Notes: generated by a model not told the origin, from the letters alone. 64,000 nt of DNA from Mesorhizobium sp. Root102 (GCF_001425625.1 NZ_LMCP01000006.1:98198-162197), one strand, 5' to 3'; counted from the stretch's first letter, positions 45,025 through 54,090 are shown. A program made the numbers and translations.

Positions 45025-45720
45025 TCAGATGGCAGTACCAACGACGGCACCAATACCGGCGGTCAGCGCCATTGCCAGCGCCCCCCAGAAGGTGACGCGA
45101 ACAGTTGCCCTTAACACATTGGCGCCGCCGGCTTTGGCCCCAATGGCGCCCAAAACCGCCAGGAACAGGAGCGAGGCGACAGACACCGTTGCGGCAAGCC
45201 AGGCGGCCGGCGAAACAAGCACCATCGCCAATGGCATGGCCGCGCCAACCGAAAATGCAGCCGCCGAGGCCAAGGCAGCCTGGATCGGTCGCGCCGTCGT
45301 CACCTCCGAGATGCCAAGTTCTTCGCGAGCGTGGGCGCCGAGCGCATCCTTCGCCATCAATTGGTCCGCGACCTGCAGGGCCAGCGTTGGCTCCACGCCA
45401 CGTTTGACATAGATCTCCGCAAGTTCCTGTCGCTCGAAGTCTGGCTGCGTCGCCAGTTCCCCTTTCTCACGGGCAAGGTCGGCCTGTTCGGTATCGGACT
45501 GCGAACTGACCGAGACATATTCGCCGGCCGCCATCGACATCGCGCCGGCGACCAGACCGGCGACACCTGCGACGAGAACATCGGCCGCCGCGGCGTTGGC
45601 TGCCGCCACGCCAACGATCAGGCTCGCCGTCGATACGATGCCGTCATTGGCGCCGAGCACGGCGGCTCGCAGCCAGCCGATGCGGGAGATGAGATGGTTT
45701 TCAGCATGCAAGCGGCTCAC
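45025..45720 (-). CDS. VIT1/CCC1-family iron/manganese transporter
   Basis: The 231-residue protein begins with LRAAVLGANDGIVSTASLIVGVA and AGAMSMAAGEYVSVSSQ, the CCC1 signature, followed by an acidic cytoplasmic loop and three more helices. These proteins export Fe2+ or Mn2+ from the cytosol. It starts with GTG at 45720, 4 bases after the cytochrome b561 stop, so the pair is co-transcribed. The metal is inferred from family. Confidence 0.9.
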   Translation of the reverse strand: MSRLHAENHLISRIGWLRAAVLGANDGIVSTASLIVGVAAANAAAADVLVAGVAGLVAGAMSMAAGEYVSVSSQSDTEQADLAREKGELATQPDFERQELAEIYVKRGVEPTLALQVADQLMAKDALGAHAREELGISEVTTARPIQAALASAAAFSVGAAMPLAMVLVSPAAWLAATVSVASLLFLAVLGAIGAKAGGANVLRATVRVTFWGALAMALTAGIGAVVGTAI

Positions 45721-45724
45721 GGTG

Positions 45725-46243
45725 TCACCCCATACGCCGGGCCGCCGGGAGCAGCATCCTGACCAGCACGTCCGATTTCACATAGAAATGCTGCCACAGC
45801 GCCGCCGCGGCATGGAGGCCAACGGCAATGATGATCACCGGCTTGGCGAGTTCGTGAATCTCACCCATCACTCGAAAGCTGAAGTACCATGCCAGCGCCC
45901 CGGTAATCGGCATCCCGAAAATGAACAGGTAGAGCAGGAAATGAGCGACCGCCGAAGTCCGCTTCAGCAGGACGCTTTCTTCGGGCGGCGCGGCCGGCAC
46001 ACCATGCCGTAGACGGACTGCAATCCGCCAGATCGCCAGCACCAGAACGGCCAAACCGACATAGACATGAATATTCGCGTTGAGGATGTCGCCAGCTGCC
46101 GGCTCTGTGCCGCGCGAGAACGCCCGGTAAGCCGGCTTGATGTCCTCACCGATTACAAGCTGCAGAACGACCAGCCCTGCGATAATCCAATGCAGAAATA
46201 TCTGGGTTCCAGTGTATCCGGCCGGCTCGTTGGCAACAGTCAT
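45725..46243 (-). CDS. Cytochrome b561-type membrane protein
   Basis: The 172-residue protein has four hydrophobic helices with haem-ligating His candidates in FLHWIIAGLVVLQ, NIHVYVGLAVL, AHFLLYLFIFGMPITG and GLHAAAALWQHF. It fits the prokaryotic b561 family (CybB-like), which links quinols or superoxide to other carriers. It leads the pair with the VIT1-type transporter. A weak FNR-like sequence lies at 46298-46311. Confidence 0.9.
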   Translation of the reverse strand: MTVANEPAGYTGTQIFLHWIIAGLVVLQLVIGEDIKPAYRAFSRGTEPAAGDILNANIHVYVGLAVLVLAIWRIAVRLRHGVPAAPPEESVLLKRTSAVAHFLLYLFIFGMPITGALAWYFSFRVMGEIHELAKPVIIIAVGLHAAAALWQHFYVKSDVLVRMLLPAARRMG

Positions 46244-46459
46244 AGGCAGCTACCTCGCTTGAGAGAACCTTCCTACCTTGCTGCATATGCGACCATGTTG
46301 ATCTAGGACAAGTCAATTCACCGTTCCCCTCTCGCTTTCACTATCCCCTCGCAGTTCGAACTCGGCTGACAGCCAGTTGTCAGCTTGGTCGTGGGATATT
46401 GCCTCCGAAGCGGACTCGATGAACCGCCCTGCAAGATTCAACGTGGAAATACAATTCCG

Positions 46460-47233
46460 ATGAAACAGATTGCCTTGTCGCTTTTCGTGATCGCCGCCTC
46501 CGGCGCCTATGTCTGGGATCAGGCCGGCAAGAATCCGGCAAACGACATGCTCGGCGAAGCGCTGCCGGCCAACGCAGCCGGAGCGCCTTCCGTGCAGCCA
46601 AAAGAGCCCGGATCCGCTGTGGCTTTGCCGATGCTTCGGACCTCGCCGGCGCCTCTCGATGCCCGGCTCAGAACAAGGTTCCCCATTGCCCGGGAAACGA
46701 CGGCTGCCATAGCAGTGCTCGCCAAACGGCCAAATGAACCAGTCAAGCAGACAGTGGCTCCGGTGGCACCACAACCGTCGCCAACGCCACTGGCGCCGCA
46801 AGTGGCTTCGGCTGACTCCGATCCTGCGCTACCAGCACCTTCCTTCGCCATAACTCCCGCCGTCTACATACCGGTCCCCCAGCCGAGGCCAGCATACCCG
46901 GAGACGCTAGCGCGCATCATCCGTACAGGCACGAAGCTCGCAGCACATGGCTATACCGATGGCGTCTACACCGGCCCCGCGGCCGATGCCTATTACGGTA
47001 TCATCCAGATTCAGGCCCTCGTGCAGGGCGGGCAGCTTACGGCGCTGAAAGTGCTGAAATATCCTTCCGATCGCCGCACCTCCATCAGCATCAACAGGCA
47101 GGCGCTGCCCATGCTGCGCGACGAAGCGATCCGCGCCCAAAGCGCCAATGTGGACATTATTTCGGGCGCGACGCTGACCAGCAGGGCTTTCATCCAGTCG
47201 CTAGGCGGCGCGCTGAAGAAAGCATCGTCCTAG
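46460..47233 (+). CDS. Periplasmic FMN-binding protein with covalent-flavin motif
   Basis: The 257-residue protein has an N-terminal signal/anchor (QIALSLFVIAASGAYV), a long Pro/Ala-rich linker (about residues 20-150) and a C-terminal FMN_bind domain. The motif SGATLTS (235-241) is the flavin transferase target; Thr240 would carry FMN by a phosphoester bond. It looks exported and tethered, with a flexible arm. Four bases downstream lies apbE, whose product makes this attachment. It is the first of three coupled genes. I infer a role as an extracytoplasmic electron carrier. Confidence 0.85.
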   Translation: MKQIALSLFVIAASGAYVWDQAGKNPANDMLGEALPANAAGAPSVQPKEPGSAVALPMLRTSPAPLDARLRTRFPIARETTAAIAVLAKRPNEPVKQTVAPVAPQPSPTPLAPQVASADSDPALPAPSFAITPAVYIPVPQPRPAYPETLARIIRTGTKLAAHGYTDGVYTGPAADAYYGIIQIQALVQGGQLTALKVLKYPSDRRTSISINRQALPMLRDEAIRAQSANVDIISGATLTSRAFIQSLGGALKKASS

Positions 47234-47237
47234 TTCC

Positions 47238-47981
47238 ATGCGTGAAACGCGCATTTTGATGGGAATGCCCATTACGGTCGACATCGGCGGCGCGTCGAAC
47301 GCTGAGCTGATCGATACGGTCTTCGGCTATTTCGAACATATCGACCGGCGCTTCAGCACATATCGGGCGGACAGCGAGATCGCTGCCATCAACCGCGGCG
47401 GCATTCCGGTCGTCGACTGGAGCAGCGAAATGATGGAGGTGCTGGCCATTGCCAAACAGACGAAAGACGAGACGGCCGGATACTTCGATATTCGCAAGCC
47501 CGACGGGTCGCTCGACCCTTCCGGCATCGTCAAGGGCTGGGCCATTCGCAATGCGGCAGGCATCGTTCAGCGAGCCGGCATCAACGATTTCTTCATCGAG
47601 GCGGGCGGGGATATCCAGTCTGGCGGCAAGAATGCATCGGGCCATGACTGGAGCGTCGGCATCCGCAATCCCTTCAACGCGGATGAGATCGTAAAGATCG
47701 TCTATCCCCGCGGTCGCGGCGTCGCTACCTCCGGCACCTATGTCCGCGGTCAACACATCTACAACCCGCATGGCATTGGCAGTCCGATCCAGGACATCGT
47801 CAGCCTGACCGTGATCGGCGCCGATGTGCTCGAAGCCGATCGTTTCGCCACCGCGGCCTTCGCCATGGGTCGGGACGGCATTCTTTTCGTCGAGCAGACA
47901 CCTGGCCTGGAGGGATATCTCGTCGACGCCAATGGCCGCGCAACGCCGACAACCGGGTTCGGAGCCCTTTGCCTGCAATGA
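47238..47981 (+). CDS. apbE: FAD:protein FMN transferase (ApbE)
   Basis: The 247-residue protein has the ApbE pattern: a MGMPITVDI start, FSTYRADSEIAAIN, DPSGIVKGWAI, FIEAGGDIQSGG and the TSGTYVRG metal/FAD site. It moves FMN from FAD to a Ser/Thr of a partner. It lacks a clear lipoprotein signal, so where it acts is uncertain. The obvious partner is the FMN-binding protein encoded just upstream. Its stop overlaps the next start (ATGA). Confidence 0.92.
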   Translation: MRETRILMGMPITVDIGGASNAELIDTVFGYFEHIDRRFSTYRADSEIAAINRGGIPVVDWSSEMMEVLAIAKQTKDETAGYFDIRKPDGSLDPSGIVKGWAIRNAAGIVQRAGINDFFIEAGGDIQSGGKNASGHDWSVGIRNPFNADEIVKIVYPRGRGVATSGTYVRGQHIYNPHGIGSPIQDIVSLTVIGADVLEADRFATAAFAMGRDGILFVEQTPGLEGYLVDANGRATPTTGFGALCLQ

Positions 47982-49489
47982 TCAAGACCATCGACCGATT
48001 TCTCGATCACCTGACCATGTACAGGCTGGTCCTCTACTATCTGATGGCGCTGGTCGGCGCGGCGTTCGTGCTCGGCTTCGTCAAGCTGGTACCACATGAT
48101 CCGACTGCGCTTGCCTTCACGACAGCGCTTGCGCTGGCCGCCTGCTGGATCACCAACAAGGTCTTTGCGCTTGTCTTCGCAGTCCCGGCCAACAACGAGT
48201 CCGTCTACATCACAGCGCTCATTCTGGCGCTCATTCTCGATCCGGTTGCCGTCACGGACATAAAGGGGATTGCGGCGGTGGCATTGGCAGCCGTCTGGGC
48301 GATTTCATCCAAATTCATTCTCGCGATCGGCCGGAAGCACCTTTTCAACCCGGCTGCTCTGGGCGTGGCGCTGTCGGTGCTGCTGCTCGACCAACCAGCC
48401 ACCTGGTGGGTTGGCGGCAATCTGCCGTTGCTTCCGCTCGTTCTCGTCGGCGGCATGCTCATAGTCCGCAAACTTCGCCGGCTTGACCTCGTCTCGACCT
48501 TCATTGTCGTGGCGCTGGCGACCATCCTGGCAACCACGGATCCATCGCAATACTGGACCGCGCTCACGGAGACACTGGGTTCGTCGCCTCTGCTGTTCTT
48601 TGCCTTTGTGATGCTGACCGAGCCGCTGACCGCGCCGACGATGCGTTGGCCGCGTATCGCCTTTGCCGCCATCGTCGGCTTTCTGTTTGCTCCCAACATC
48701 CATATCGGCTCGTTCTATTTCACGCCGGAACTGGCGCTGCTTGCCGGCAACCTGTTTGCCTATGCGGCGGGCCCCAAGGGACGCTTCGTGCTGACCTTGG
48801 AACGCATCGAGCAATCGGCTGTCGACAGCTTTGACTTCGTCTTCCGGTCGCCGCGCAAGCTCGCCTTTGAGGCCGGCCAGTATCTCGAATGGACGCTTGG
48901 CCTCGATCGTGCCGACAATCGCGGCAACCGCCGCTATTTCACGGTCGCCTCTGCGCCGACGGAGGAGACAGTCCGTCTCGGTGTCAAGTTCTATCCGCAA
49001 TCAAGTGCCTTCAAGCGCGAATTGATGACCATGAAGCCAGGCAGCACGATCCATGCCGCGCAACTGGCCGGCAACTTCACTCTGCCCGCCCAGCGTGAAA
49101 CCAAAATCGCGTTCCTGGCCGGAGGCATCGGCATCACGCCGTTTCGCTCGATGCTGCAATATCTCCTCGACCGCAAGGAGCGGCGACCGATCGTCATTCT
49201 CTACGGAACAGAAGGCCAGCAGGACATCGCCTATCGCGACGTGCTTGGCGCCGCCCGGCAGGAACTTGGTATCAAGACGATCCACGCCGTGGCGCGAGGG
49301 GGCGAGCGCGGGCAATATCCCGGATACATCGACGAGCGCCTGATACGTCTGGCTATACCCGACTACCTCGAGCGCACTTTCTACATTTCCGGCCCGCAGG
49401 CGATGGTCAAGGCGCTGCGTCAGAAGCTGCTGGCCATGGGCATTCGCCGCTCGAAGATAAAGGTCGACTATTTCCCGGGTTTCGCCTGA
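47978..49489 (+). CDS. RnfD/NqrB-like membrane domain fused to FAD/NAD(P)H oxidoreductase
   Basis: The 503-residue protein has an N-terminal membrane half (about 1-265) with RnfD/NqrB-like segments such as KHLFNPAALGVAL and MLTEPLTAPTMRWPR. The C-terminal half (about 270-503) is a ferredoxin-NADP reductase fold with FAD motif RRYFTVAS and NAD(P) loop GGIGITPFRSML. The covalent-FMN motif of NqrB/RnfD (SGAT) is absent. It should take electrons from NAD(P)H in the cytosol and send them through the membrane, probably to the FMN protein of the same operon. The end point is unknown. Confidence 0.88.
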   Translation: MIKTIDRFLDHLTMYRLVLYYLMALVGAAFVLGFVKLVPHDPTALAFTTALALAACWITNKVFALVFAVPANNESVYITALILALILDPVAVTDIKGIAAVALAAVWAISSKFILAIGRKHLFNPAALGVALSVLLLDQPATWWVGGNLPLLPLVLVGGMLIVRKLRRLDLVSTFIVVALATILATTDPSQYWTALTETLGSSPLLFFAFVMLTEPLTAPTMRWPRIAFAAIVGFLFAPNIHIGSFYFTPELALLAGNLFAYAAGPKGRFVLTLERIEQSAVDSFDFVFRSPRKLAFEAGQYLEWTLGLDRADNRGNRRYFTVASAPTEETVRLGVKFYPQSSAFKRELMTMKPGSTIHAAQLAGNFTLPAQRETKIAFLAGGIGITPFRSMLQYLLDRKERRPIVILYGTEGQQDIAYRDVLGAARQELGIKTIHAVARGGERGQYPGYIDERLIRLAIPDYLERTFYISGPQAMVKALRQKLLAMGIRRSKIKVDYFPGFA

Positions 49490-49496
49490 AGCATGC

Positions 49497-50840
49497 TCAA
49501 CTGTGTCGCGGCAAGGAAATGGCCACCGCCAGACCCGGATCGGCATTGGCCATGGCAAGACGTCCGCCATAGGCTTCGACGATATCGGATACGATGGCCA
49601 GGCCAAGACCGCTGCTGCCGCGCTTGCTGTCGAGCTGGACACCACGTGACAGCGCTGACTCCCGATCGACATCCGGTATACCTGGGCCATCGTCCGCAAC
49701 ACTGACGGTCACCTCGTCCCAGGCAATGGATGCACCGACACGGACTGACGATTTTGCGTAGCGCGCGGCATTCTCCACCAGATTGCCGAGAATTTCTGAC
49801 AAGTCGCCTTCGTCGATCGGCGCCGTCAGATTTTCCGCGACATCCAGCTTGAATGAAAGCTGCTTGCCGCTTGGTGTCCGTTTGACCACGGCAATGACGC
49901 CGGCCGCCACGTCCGACACAAGGCAGGATGCCTTGCCGGAGACGCCGGGCGCGAGGCGGGCGCGCGCGAGCTCCCGCTCGACATGGCGCCGGATCGCTCC
50001 GGCGCTCTTCTCGATCTCATCGGCCAGCTCAGTTTCGCCTTTTTTTCTCAACGCGCGGATATCGGCCGACAGGACTTGCAGCGGTGTCTTGAGACCGTGC
50101 GCCAGATCGGTGGCGCGCGAGCGCGCTCGCGCAAGTGCCTTCTCCTGGGCATCGAGTAGGCGATTGATTTCGTCCGCGAGCGGCTGGACTTCGCTTGGTG
50201 CCGCCACCTCAAGCCGTGCAGTTCGTTGTGCAATCACGTTTCTCACCGAGACCCGTAAGGTTTCCAGAGGCGCGAGACCGACGGTGATCTGGATGAAGAA
50301 GGCCGCCATGAGAGCAATGGCGAGCAGAATGAGGGCTGGTGCAAGGTCGCGGACATACCCGTCGACGGATTCCTTCACCGTTTGATGGTCTTCCGCCACG
50401 ACGGCGCGAAACGATCGGCCGCTGGCGTCGATGATCGTGCGCTCGACGGCGATGGTGAGCTCGCCTTGTGGCCCTTTGAATTCCTTGATCTCCCTGAGTT
50501 CGCCGTTGGTTGCGTGATCAGGCAAAGCAAGCGTCGCGTCCCACAATGAACGCGAGCGGACGAGGTTGCCGGAACCAGTATCCTGCACCTGCCAGTAGTG
50601 GCCAGAAAAGGGAATGGAGAAACGCGGATCGGCCAGGGTTGCCTGGACCGAAAGACGGCCATCGGCGGCGAAATTGGTCGCGCCGATAAGGTCGTTCAGG
50701 TCGACGGTCAGCTCGCTGACAACGCGCCGCTCGACATTCAGCTCGAACAGATAGCGCAGTCCGACACCAGCGATGGCAAGAGCAACAAGGATCGAAATCG
50801 TTGCCGCCAACCAGAGCCTGAAGCGGATCGAGTTGCCCAT
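49497..50840 (-). CDS. Sensor histidine kinase (two-component)
   Basis: The 447-residue protein has two transmembrane helices around a periplasmic domain of about 130 residues, a HAMP-like linker, a HisKA helix with the phospho-His in DLAHGLKTPL, and an HATPase_c domain (NLVENAARYAK, DDGPGIP, GSSGLGLAIV). It resembles PhoQ-type sensors. It overlaps the response regulator by one base (TGATG). The stimulus is unknown; the PepSY gene in the operon may modulate it. Confidence 0.9.
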   Translation of the reverse strand: MGNSIRFRLWLAATISILVALAIAGVGLRYLFELNVERRVVSELTVDLNDLIGATNFAADGRLSVQATLADPRFSIPFSGHYWQVQDTGSGNLVRSRSLWDATLALPDHATNGELREIKEFKGPQGELTIAVERTIIDASGRSFRAVVAEDHQTVKESVDGYVRDLAPALILLAIALMAAFFIQITVGLAPLETLRVSVRNVIAQRTARLEVAAPSEVQPLADEINRLLDAQEKALARARSRATDLAHGLKTPLQVLSADIRALRKKGETELADEIEKSAGAIRRHVERELARARLAPGVSGKASCLVSDVAAGVIAVVKRTPSGKQLSFKLDVAENLTAPIDEGDLSEILGNLVENAARYAKSSVRVGASIAWDEVTVSVADDGPGIPDVDRESALSRGVQLDSKRGSSGLGLAIVSDIVEAYGGRLAMANADPGLAVAISLPRHS

Positions 50841-51505
50841 CAGCGGGTATCGTCTGGGACGAAGTACCCGAACCCGCGCCGCGTTTCGATGACGTCACTC
50901 CCAAGCTTGCGACGCAAACGCGCGACGATTACCTCGACCGCATTCGGATCGCGGTCGTTCCCTGAATCGTAAAGATGCTCGGCCAGTTCGGTCGGCGCCA
51001 CCACCCGCCCGGCATGATGCATCAGAAACGCCATGAGCCGGTATTCCAACGGCGAAAGCGCAATGGGAATGCCGCGCAGTGAAATGCGCATCTGGCGTGT
51101 GTCCAGAAGCAGGGGCCCCGACTTGAGCACTGGCGCGGCCTGCCCGGTCGAGCGGCGTAGGATTGCGCGTAACCGGGCAAGCAGCTCTTCCATTTCGAAA
51201 GGTTTCGGGAGGTAGTCGTCAGCGCCAGCATTGATGCCTTCGACACGTTCCGTCCACATGCCCCTGGCGGTCAAGATGAGAACCGGGAACCGGCGGGCGT
51301 TGGCTCGCCAACGTTTCAAGATCGTGAGACCATCGAGCTTGGGCAACCCGAGGTCTAGGATCGCAGCATCATAGTTCTCCACATCGCCTGCGAACCAGGC
51401 AGCCTCTCCATCGCGAACGGTATCAACCGCCATTCCGGATGCCTTGAGGACTGTAGCGATATCGGTCGCGATACGAGGCTCGTCCTCGGCCAGGAGGATC
51501 TTCAT
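50840..51505 (-). CDS. OmpR-family response regulator
   Basis: The 221-residue protein has a receiver domain (LLAEDEP, phospho-acceptor Asp in LDLGLPKLDG, KPF) and a winged-helix Trans_reg_C domain (LSPLEYRLMAFLMHHAGRVV, VEVIVARLRRKLG, RRGFGYF). It is expected to be phosphorylated by the kinase encoded downstream. It overlaps PepSY and kinase genes by one base each, so all three form one unit. Confidence 0.92.
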   Translation of the reverse strand: MKILLAEDEPRIATDIATVLKASGMAVDTVRDGEAAWFAGDVENYDAAILDLGLPKLDGLTILKRWRANARRFPVLILTARGMWTERVEGINAGADDYLPKPFEMEELLARLRAILRRSTGQAAPVLKSGPLLLDTRQMRISLRGIPIALSPLEYRLMAFLMHHAGRVVAPTELAEHLYDSGNDRDPNAVEVIVARLRRKLGSDVIETRRGFGYFVPDDTR

Positions 51506-51831
51506 CAGTCGCCCTCCCCCTCGCGCATGATGGCACCGGCGCCGGCGTCGACGTCGATAGTCTTTCGCCGGCCATCGGCACCGACGACCTGAAACCGGTA
51601 GACCCATCTGTTGGCCTGGCGGATGAGGTCGACCGCAACAACGTCGCCGGGGGCTTTGGCGCGAACAACGTCCAGTATATCGGCAAGGCCTTTGATCTCG
51701 CCGTGTTCGTACAAATCCCGTGCCCGGTCATGGTCGCCGTCGTCGTCCTCATCGGCACGGGTTGCGAGAGGCATGGCCAGGACAAGTCCAGCGAGACCCA
51801 GCACCGCCAAACACTTCAACTGGCTTTTCAT
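51505..51831 (-). CDS. PepSY-domain protein, exported
   Basis: The 108-residue protein has a signal peptide (CLAVLGLAGLVLAMPLATRA) then an acidic DEDDDGDHDRAR patch and a PepSY domain (ILDVVRAKAPGDVVAVDLIRQANRWVYRFQVV). PepSY domains inhibit peptidases or sense cations and often accompany two-component systems. It opens the PepSY-regulator-kinase operon and is divergent from a small acidic secreted protein. Confidence 0.85.
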   Translation of the reverse strand: MKSQLKCLAVLGLAGLVLAMPLATRADEDDDGDHDRARDLYEHGEIKGLADILDVVRAKAPGDVVAVDLIRQANRWVYRFQVVGADGRRKTIDVDAGAGAIMREGEGD

Positions 51832-51959
51832 CGGCAAGGCATGTCGCACATTGAAGCTTTCAATTTGCTGTCAGTCATCCTCAGCCCGCAGCAAGCAAAG
51901 GGTCCATATCAAGGCATCATCGCGTTCAATCATGGCCGCGCCGAGAAGGATACCAGACC

Positions 51960-52193
51960 ATGCGCAATTCAATGTTTGTCCTTGCAGCACTTGCAGGCCT
52001 CACGATCTTTGCCCTGCCGGCGGCCGCTGAATCGGAAGAAGGATCATGTGGGGCGCCACCGTCTGTTGTCCCGTCCGGCCCCATCGACCTGCAGGCCATC
52101 CCGATGCAGGACGCAACCACCCCGAAAGCCATCAAGGGTGATGACGATGCGTGTGACGACCGGCAGGGCGATGAGGCCGACGAAAACGACTAG
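51960..52193 (+). CDS. Small secreted acidic protein, unknown function
   Basis: The 77-residue protein has a clear signal peptide (SMFVLAALAGLTIFALPAAA) and a short mature part with two Cys and an Asp/Glu-rich tail (GDDDACDDRQGDEADEND). No domain is recognised. It is divergent from the PepSY gene and shares its promoter region. The acidic, signal-bearing nature of both is notable. It may be a target of the nearby two-component system; the coding call rests on the signal peptide. Confidence 0.55.
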   Translation: MRNSMFVLAALAGLTIFALPAAAESEEGSCGAPPSVVPSGPIDLQAIPMQDATTPKAIKGDDDACDDRQGDEADEND

Positions 52194-52313
52194 ATCTCTC
52201 GTTCGCAGTGCGTGGCCCACTACAGCACATAACGCTCGCAAATGTCGTCGGCCAAGGCTCGCTGCAAGGCCGGCAATTATCCAAGGTCCCTTGCCAATTT
52301 CTGGAGAGTCTTC

Positions 52314-52781
52314 GTGGTCCCCATTCAACATATCCACCCCATTCTTGTTCATTTTCCTATTGTTCTGATCTACACGCTTGTGGCTATCGACCTTGTGGCG
52401 CTGGCTGGCGGCAGCGCCGTCACCGGGAAATCGGGCGCTGGTACGATCTCTACTTTTGTGGCCTTGGCTGCCGGAGTGTTCGCCATTGGTACCTGGTTCT
52501 TCGGCGGTCTTGCCCTGGATCACGCCGAAGCGGCCGGCTTCAGCAGCGATATCGCGGAAATCCACGAAAGCCTGGGGGGTATCACTGCCTTTGCCTTTCT
52601 GATCTGGGGACTTGTGAGGCTCGCGCTTTGGATACGCAACCGCGAGTTTCGGGCTGTGACGATCACCATTCCTCTGATTGAAATTGGCGGAGCGGTGTTG
52701 GTCACTGCGACGGCCTACTATGGTGGACTGCTTGTCTACGAACTTGGCGTGAATGTCGCTAAGACCGCAATCGCTGGGTGA
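52314..52781 (+). CDS. DUF2231 membrane protein
   Basis: The 155-residue protein has four hydrophobic helices. The N-terminus VPIQHIHPILVHFPIVLIYT with HxHP and HFP motifs is the DUF2231 signature. The start is GTG 52314, behind GGAGAG. Relatives sit next to cytochromes and multicopper oxidases, and the conserved His could bind haem or a metal. Function unknown. No FNR site is visible directly upstream. Confidence 0.8.
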   Translation: MVPIQHIHPILVHFPIVLIYTLVAIDLVALAGGSAVTGKSGAGTISTFVALAAGVFAIGTWFFGGLALDHAEAAGFSSDIAEIHESLGGITAFAFLIWGLVRLALWIRNREFRAVTITIPLIEIGGAVLVTATAYYGGLLVYELGVNVAKTAIAG

Positions 52782-52838
52782 CGGGCACGCGCCCGTCATT
52801 CGTGATCTCGACTTTGGACCATTTGCCTCGGTGGCAAA

Positions 52839-52852
52839 ATGATTCAGATCAA
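52839..52852 (+). promoter_or_regulatory. FNR/FixK-type site upstream of the CBS-BON gene
   Basis: ATGATTCAGATCAA matches TTGAT-N4-ATCAA at 9 of 10 half-site bases, 61 bases before the start codon at 52913. Confidence 0.7.
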
Positions 52853-52912
52853 GGCGCTTCATGCATGGGACTTCTAAGAAGCCGGAGGTTTGGAGAACTC
52901 CGGAGAGCGAAC

Positions 52913-53611
52913 ATGCAAGCCGAAGCCATAATGAGCAAGCCAGTCGTCGGCATAGATCCGTCCGCATCGATCGCTGAGGCGGCCGGGATGATGCTCATCA
53001 AAAAGATCAGCGGCTTTCCCGTCATTCGCGGCGACGGCACCCTGGTGGGGATCGTCAGCGAGGGAGATTTCTTGCGTCGCGGGGAACTGGGCACGGAGCG
53101 CAAGCGCCCGCGCTGGCTGGAGTTTCTCGTCAGCCCCGGAAAGGCCGCCGATGAATATGTCCACGCCAATGGGCGACGGATCGAGGAGGTGATGTCGCAA
53201 GATGTGGTCACGGCATCCCCTACCGCATCGCTCGCCGAGGTCGTCGAGCTCATGACGCGTCACCATGTGAAACGCATTCCGGTCGTCGACGCTGGGAAAG
53301 TCGTCGGCATCATCACCCGCTCTGATCTTCTGCGGGCATTGCTCAGCGTCCTTCCTGATGCAGCCCCTTCAGCCATCGATGACGAACAGATTCGGCAGGA
53401 CATCATGACCGAGCTAGCGACACAGAAATGGGCCGGCAAGGACTTGATAAACGTGACGGTGAACAAAGGCGTGGTGAAACTGAGCGGCGCCATCTTCGAC
53501 GAACGCGAGCGCCAGGCAGCCATTGTAGCAGCCGAAAACGTCGCCGGCGTCAAAGCTGTCGAGGATGATCTCTTCTGCGCCGATCCCGTGTCCGTCGTCC
53601 TTGTTTCGTAG
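52913..53611 (+). CDS. CBS-domain pair plus BON-domain protein
   Basis: The 232-residue protein has two CBS domains (AEAIMSKPVVGIDPSASIAEAA... and VMSQDVVTASPTASLAEVVELM...IPVVDAGKVVGIITRSDLL) then a BON domain (NVTVNKGVVKLSGAIFDERERQAAI). CBS pairs bind adenine nucleotides; BON domains bind lipids or membranes. This combination is found in many low-oxygen or stress regions of proteobacteria. The ATG 52913 follows GGAGAG, and the FNR-type site supports microaerobic induction. Confidence 0.88.
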   Translation: MQAEAIMSKPVVGIDPSASIAEAAGMMLIKKISGFPVIRGDGTLVGIVSEGDFLRRGELGTERKRPRWLEFLVSPGKAADEYVHANGRRIEEVMSQDVVTASPTASLAEVVELMTRHHVKRIPVVDAGKVVGIITRSDLLRALLSVLPDAAPSAIDDEQIRQDIMTELATQKWAGKDLINVTVNKGVVKLSGAIFDERERQAAIVAAENVAGVKAVEDDLFCADPVSVVLVS

Positions 53612-53768
53612 CGGTGGCACGACCGGGTTGGTGTCGCCAGCGGCCATGCCAGTGGGTTTCGACGTTGCATGGAGTATAGGTCCACCTGCGAAACAGCAGA
53701 AATGCTTCTAGAAAGAACAGATCGTCCACGAACGTCATGACTTCCTCAAGGCTGATCTGCTCGATGCA

Positions 53769-54038
53769 CTACGATTGGCCGGCTGCGTCCTGCAGTCGTG
53801 CGATTAGGTCGCGGTTGCGACAGTAATCTGGCGGAACATCTGCTTGCTGATGTTCGTCAAGCCAGGTCGAGCACTCATCCTGATGCCCGCAAGAACGACA
53901 GCGGTCCACCGCCCGATTGGTGACGCCCGCATGGTCCGGCACCGATTTCAATTGTTTGTCGACCCCGAGCTTCTGCATCATGCGACCCATCAAAGCGGTT
54001 CTGGCGTCGACTGAAATCAGGTAATCGAGAAGGGTCAT
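53769..54038 (-). CDS. DUF6455 Cys-rich small protein
   Basis: The 89-residue protein has a four-Cys core (CRSCGHQDECSTWL...PDYCRN) typical of DUF6455, likely metal or Fe-S binding, behind an N-terminal helical part (ALMGRMMQKLGVD). Function is unknown. A perfect FNR/FixK site at 54091-54104 lies 53 bases upstream, so it seems to be induced at low oxygen. The gene stands alone. Confidence 0.8.
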   Translation of the reverse strand: MTLLDYLISVDARTALMGRMMQKLGVDKQLKSVPDHAGVTNRAVDRCRSCGHQDECSTWLDEHQQADVPPDYCRNRDLIARLQDAAGQS

Positions 54039-54090
54039 GTTGATCGCTCTTGCCTACTGGCCATCATTGCACTGTTGGCGGCCGGCGGCG

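Noticed and set aside
46298..46311. FNR site before the cytochrome b561 gene (TTGATCTAGGACAA)
   Set aside because: Two mismatches in one half-site (8 of 10); too weak to list as a feature.
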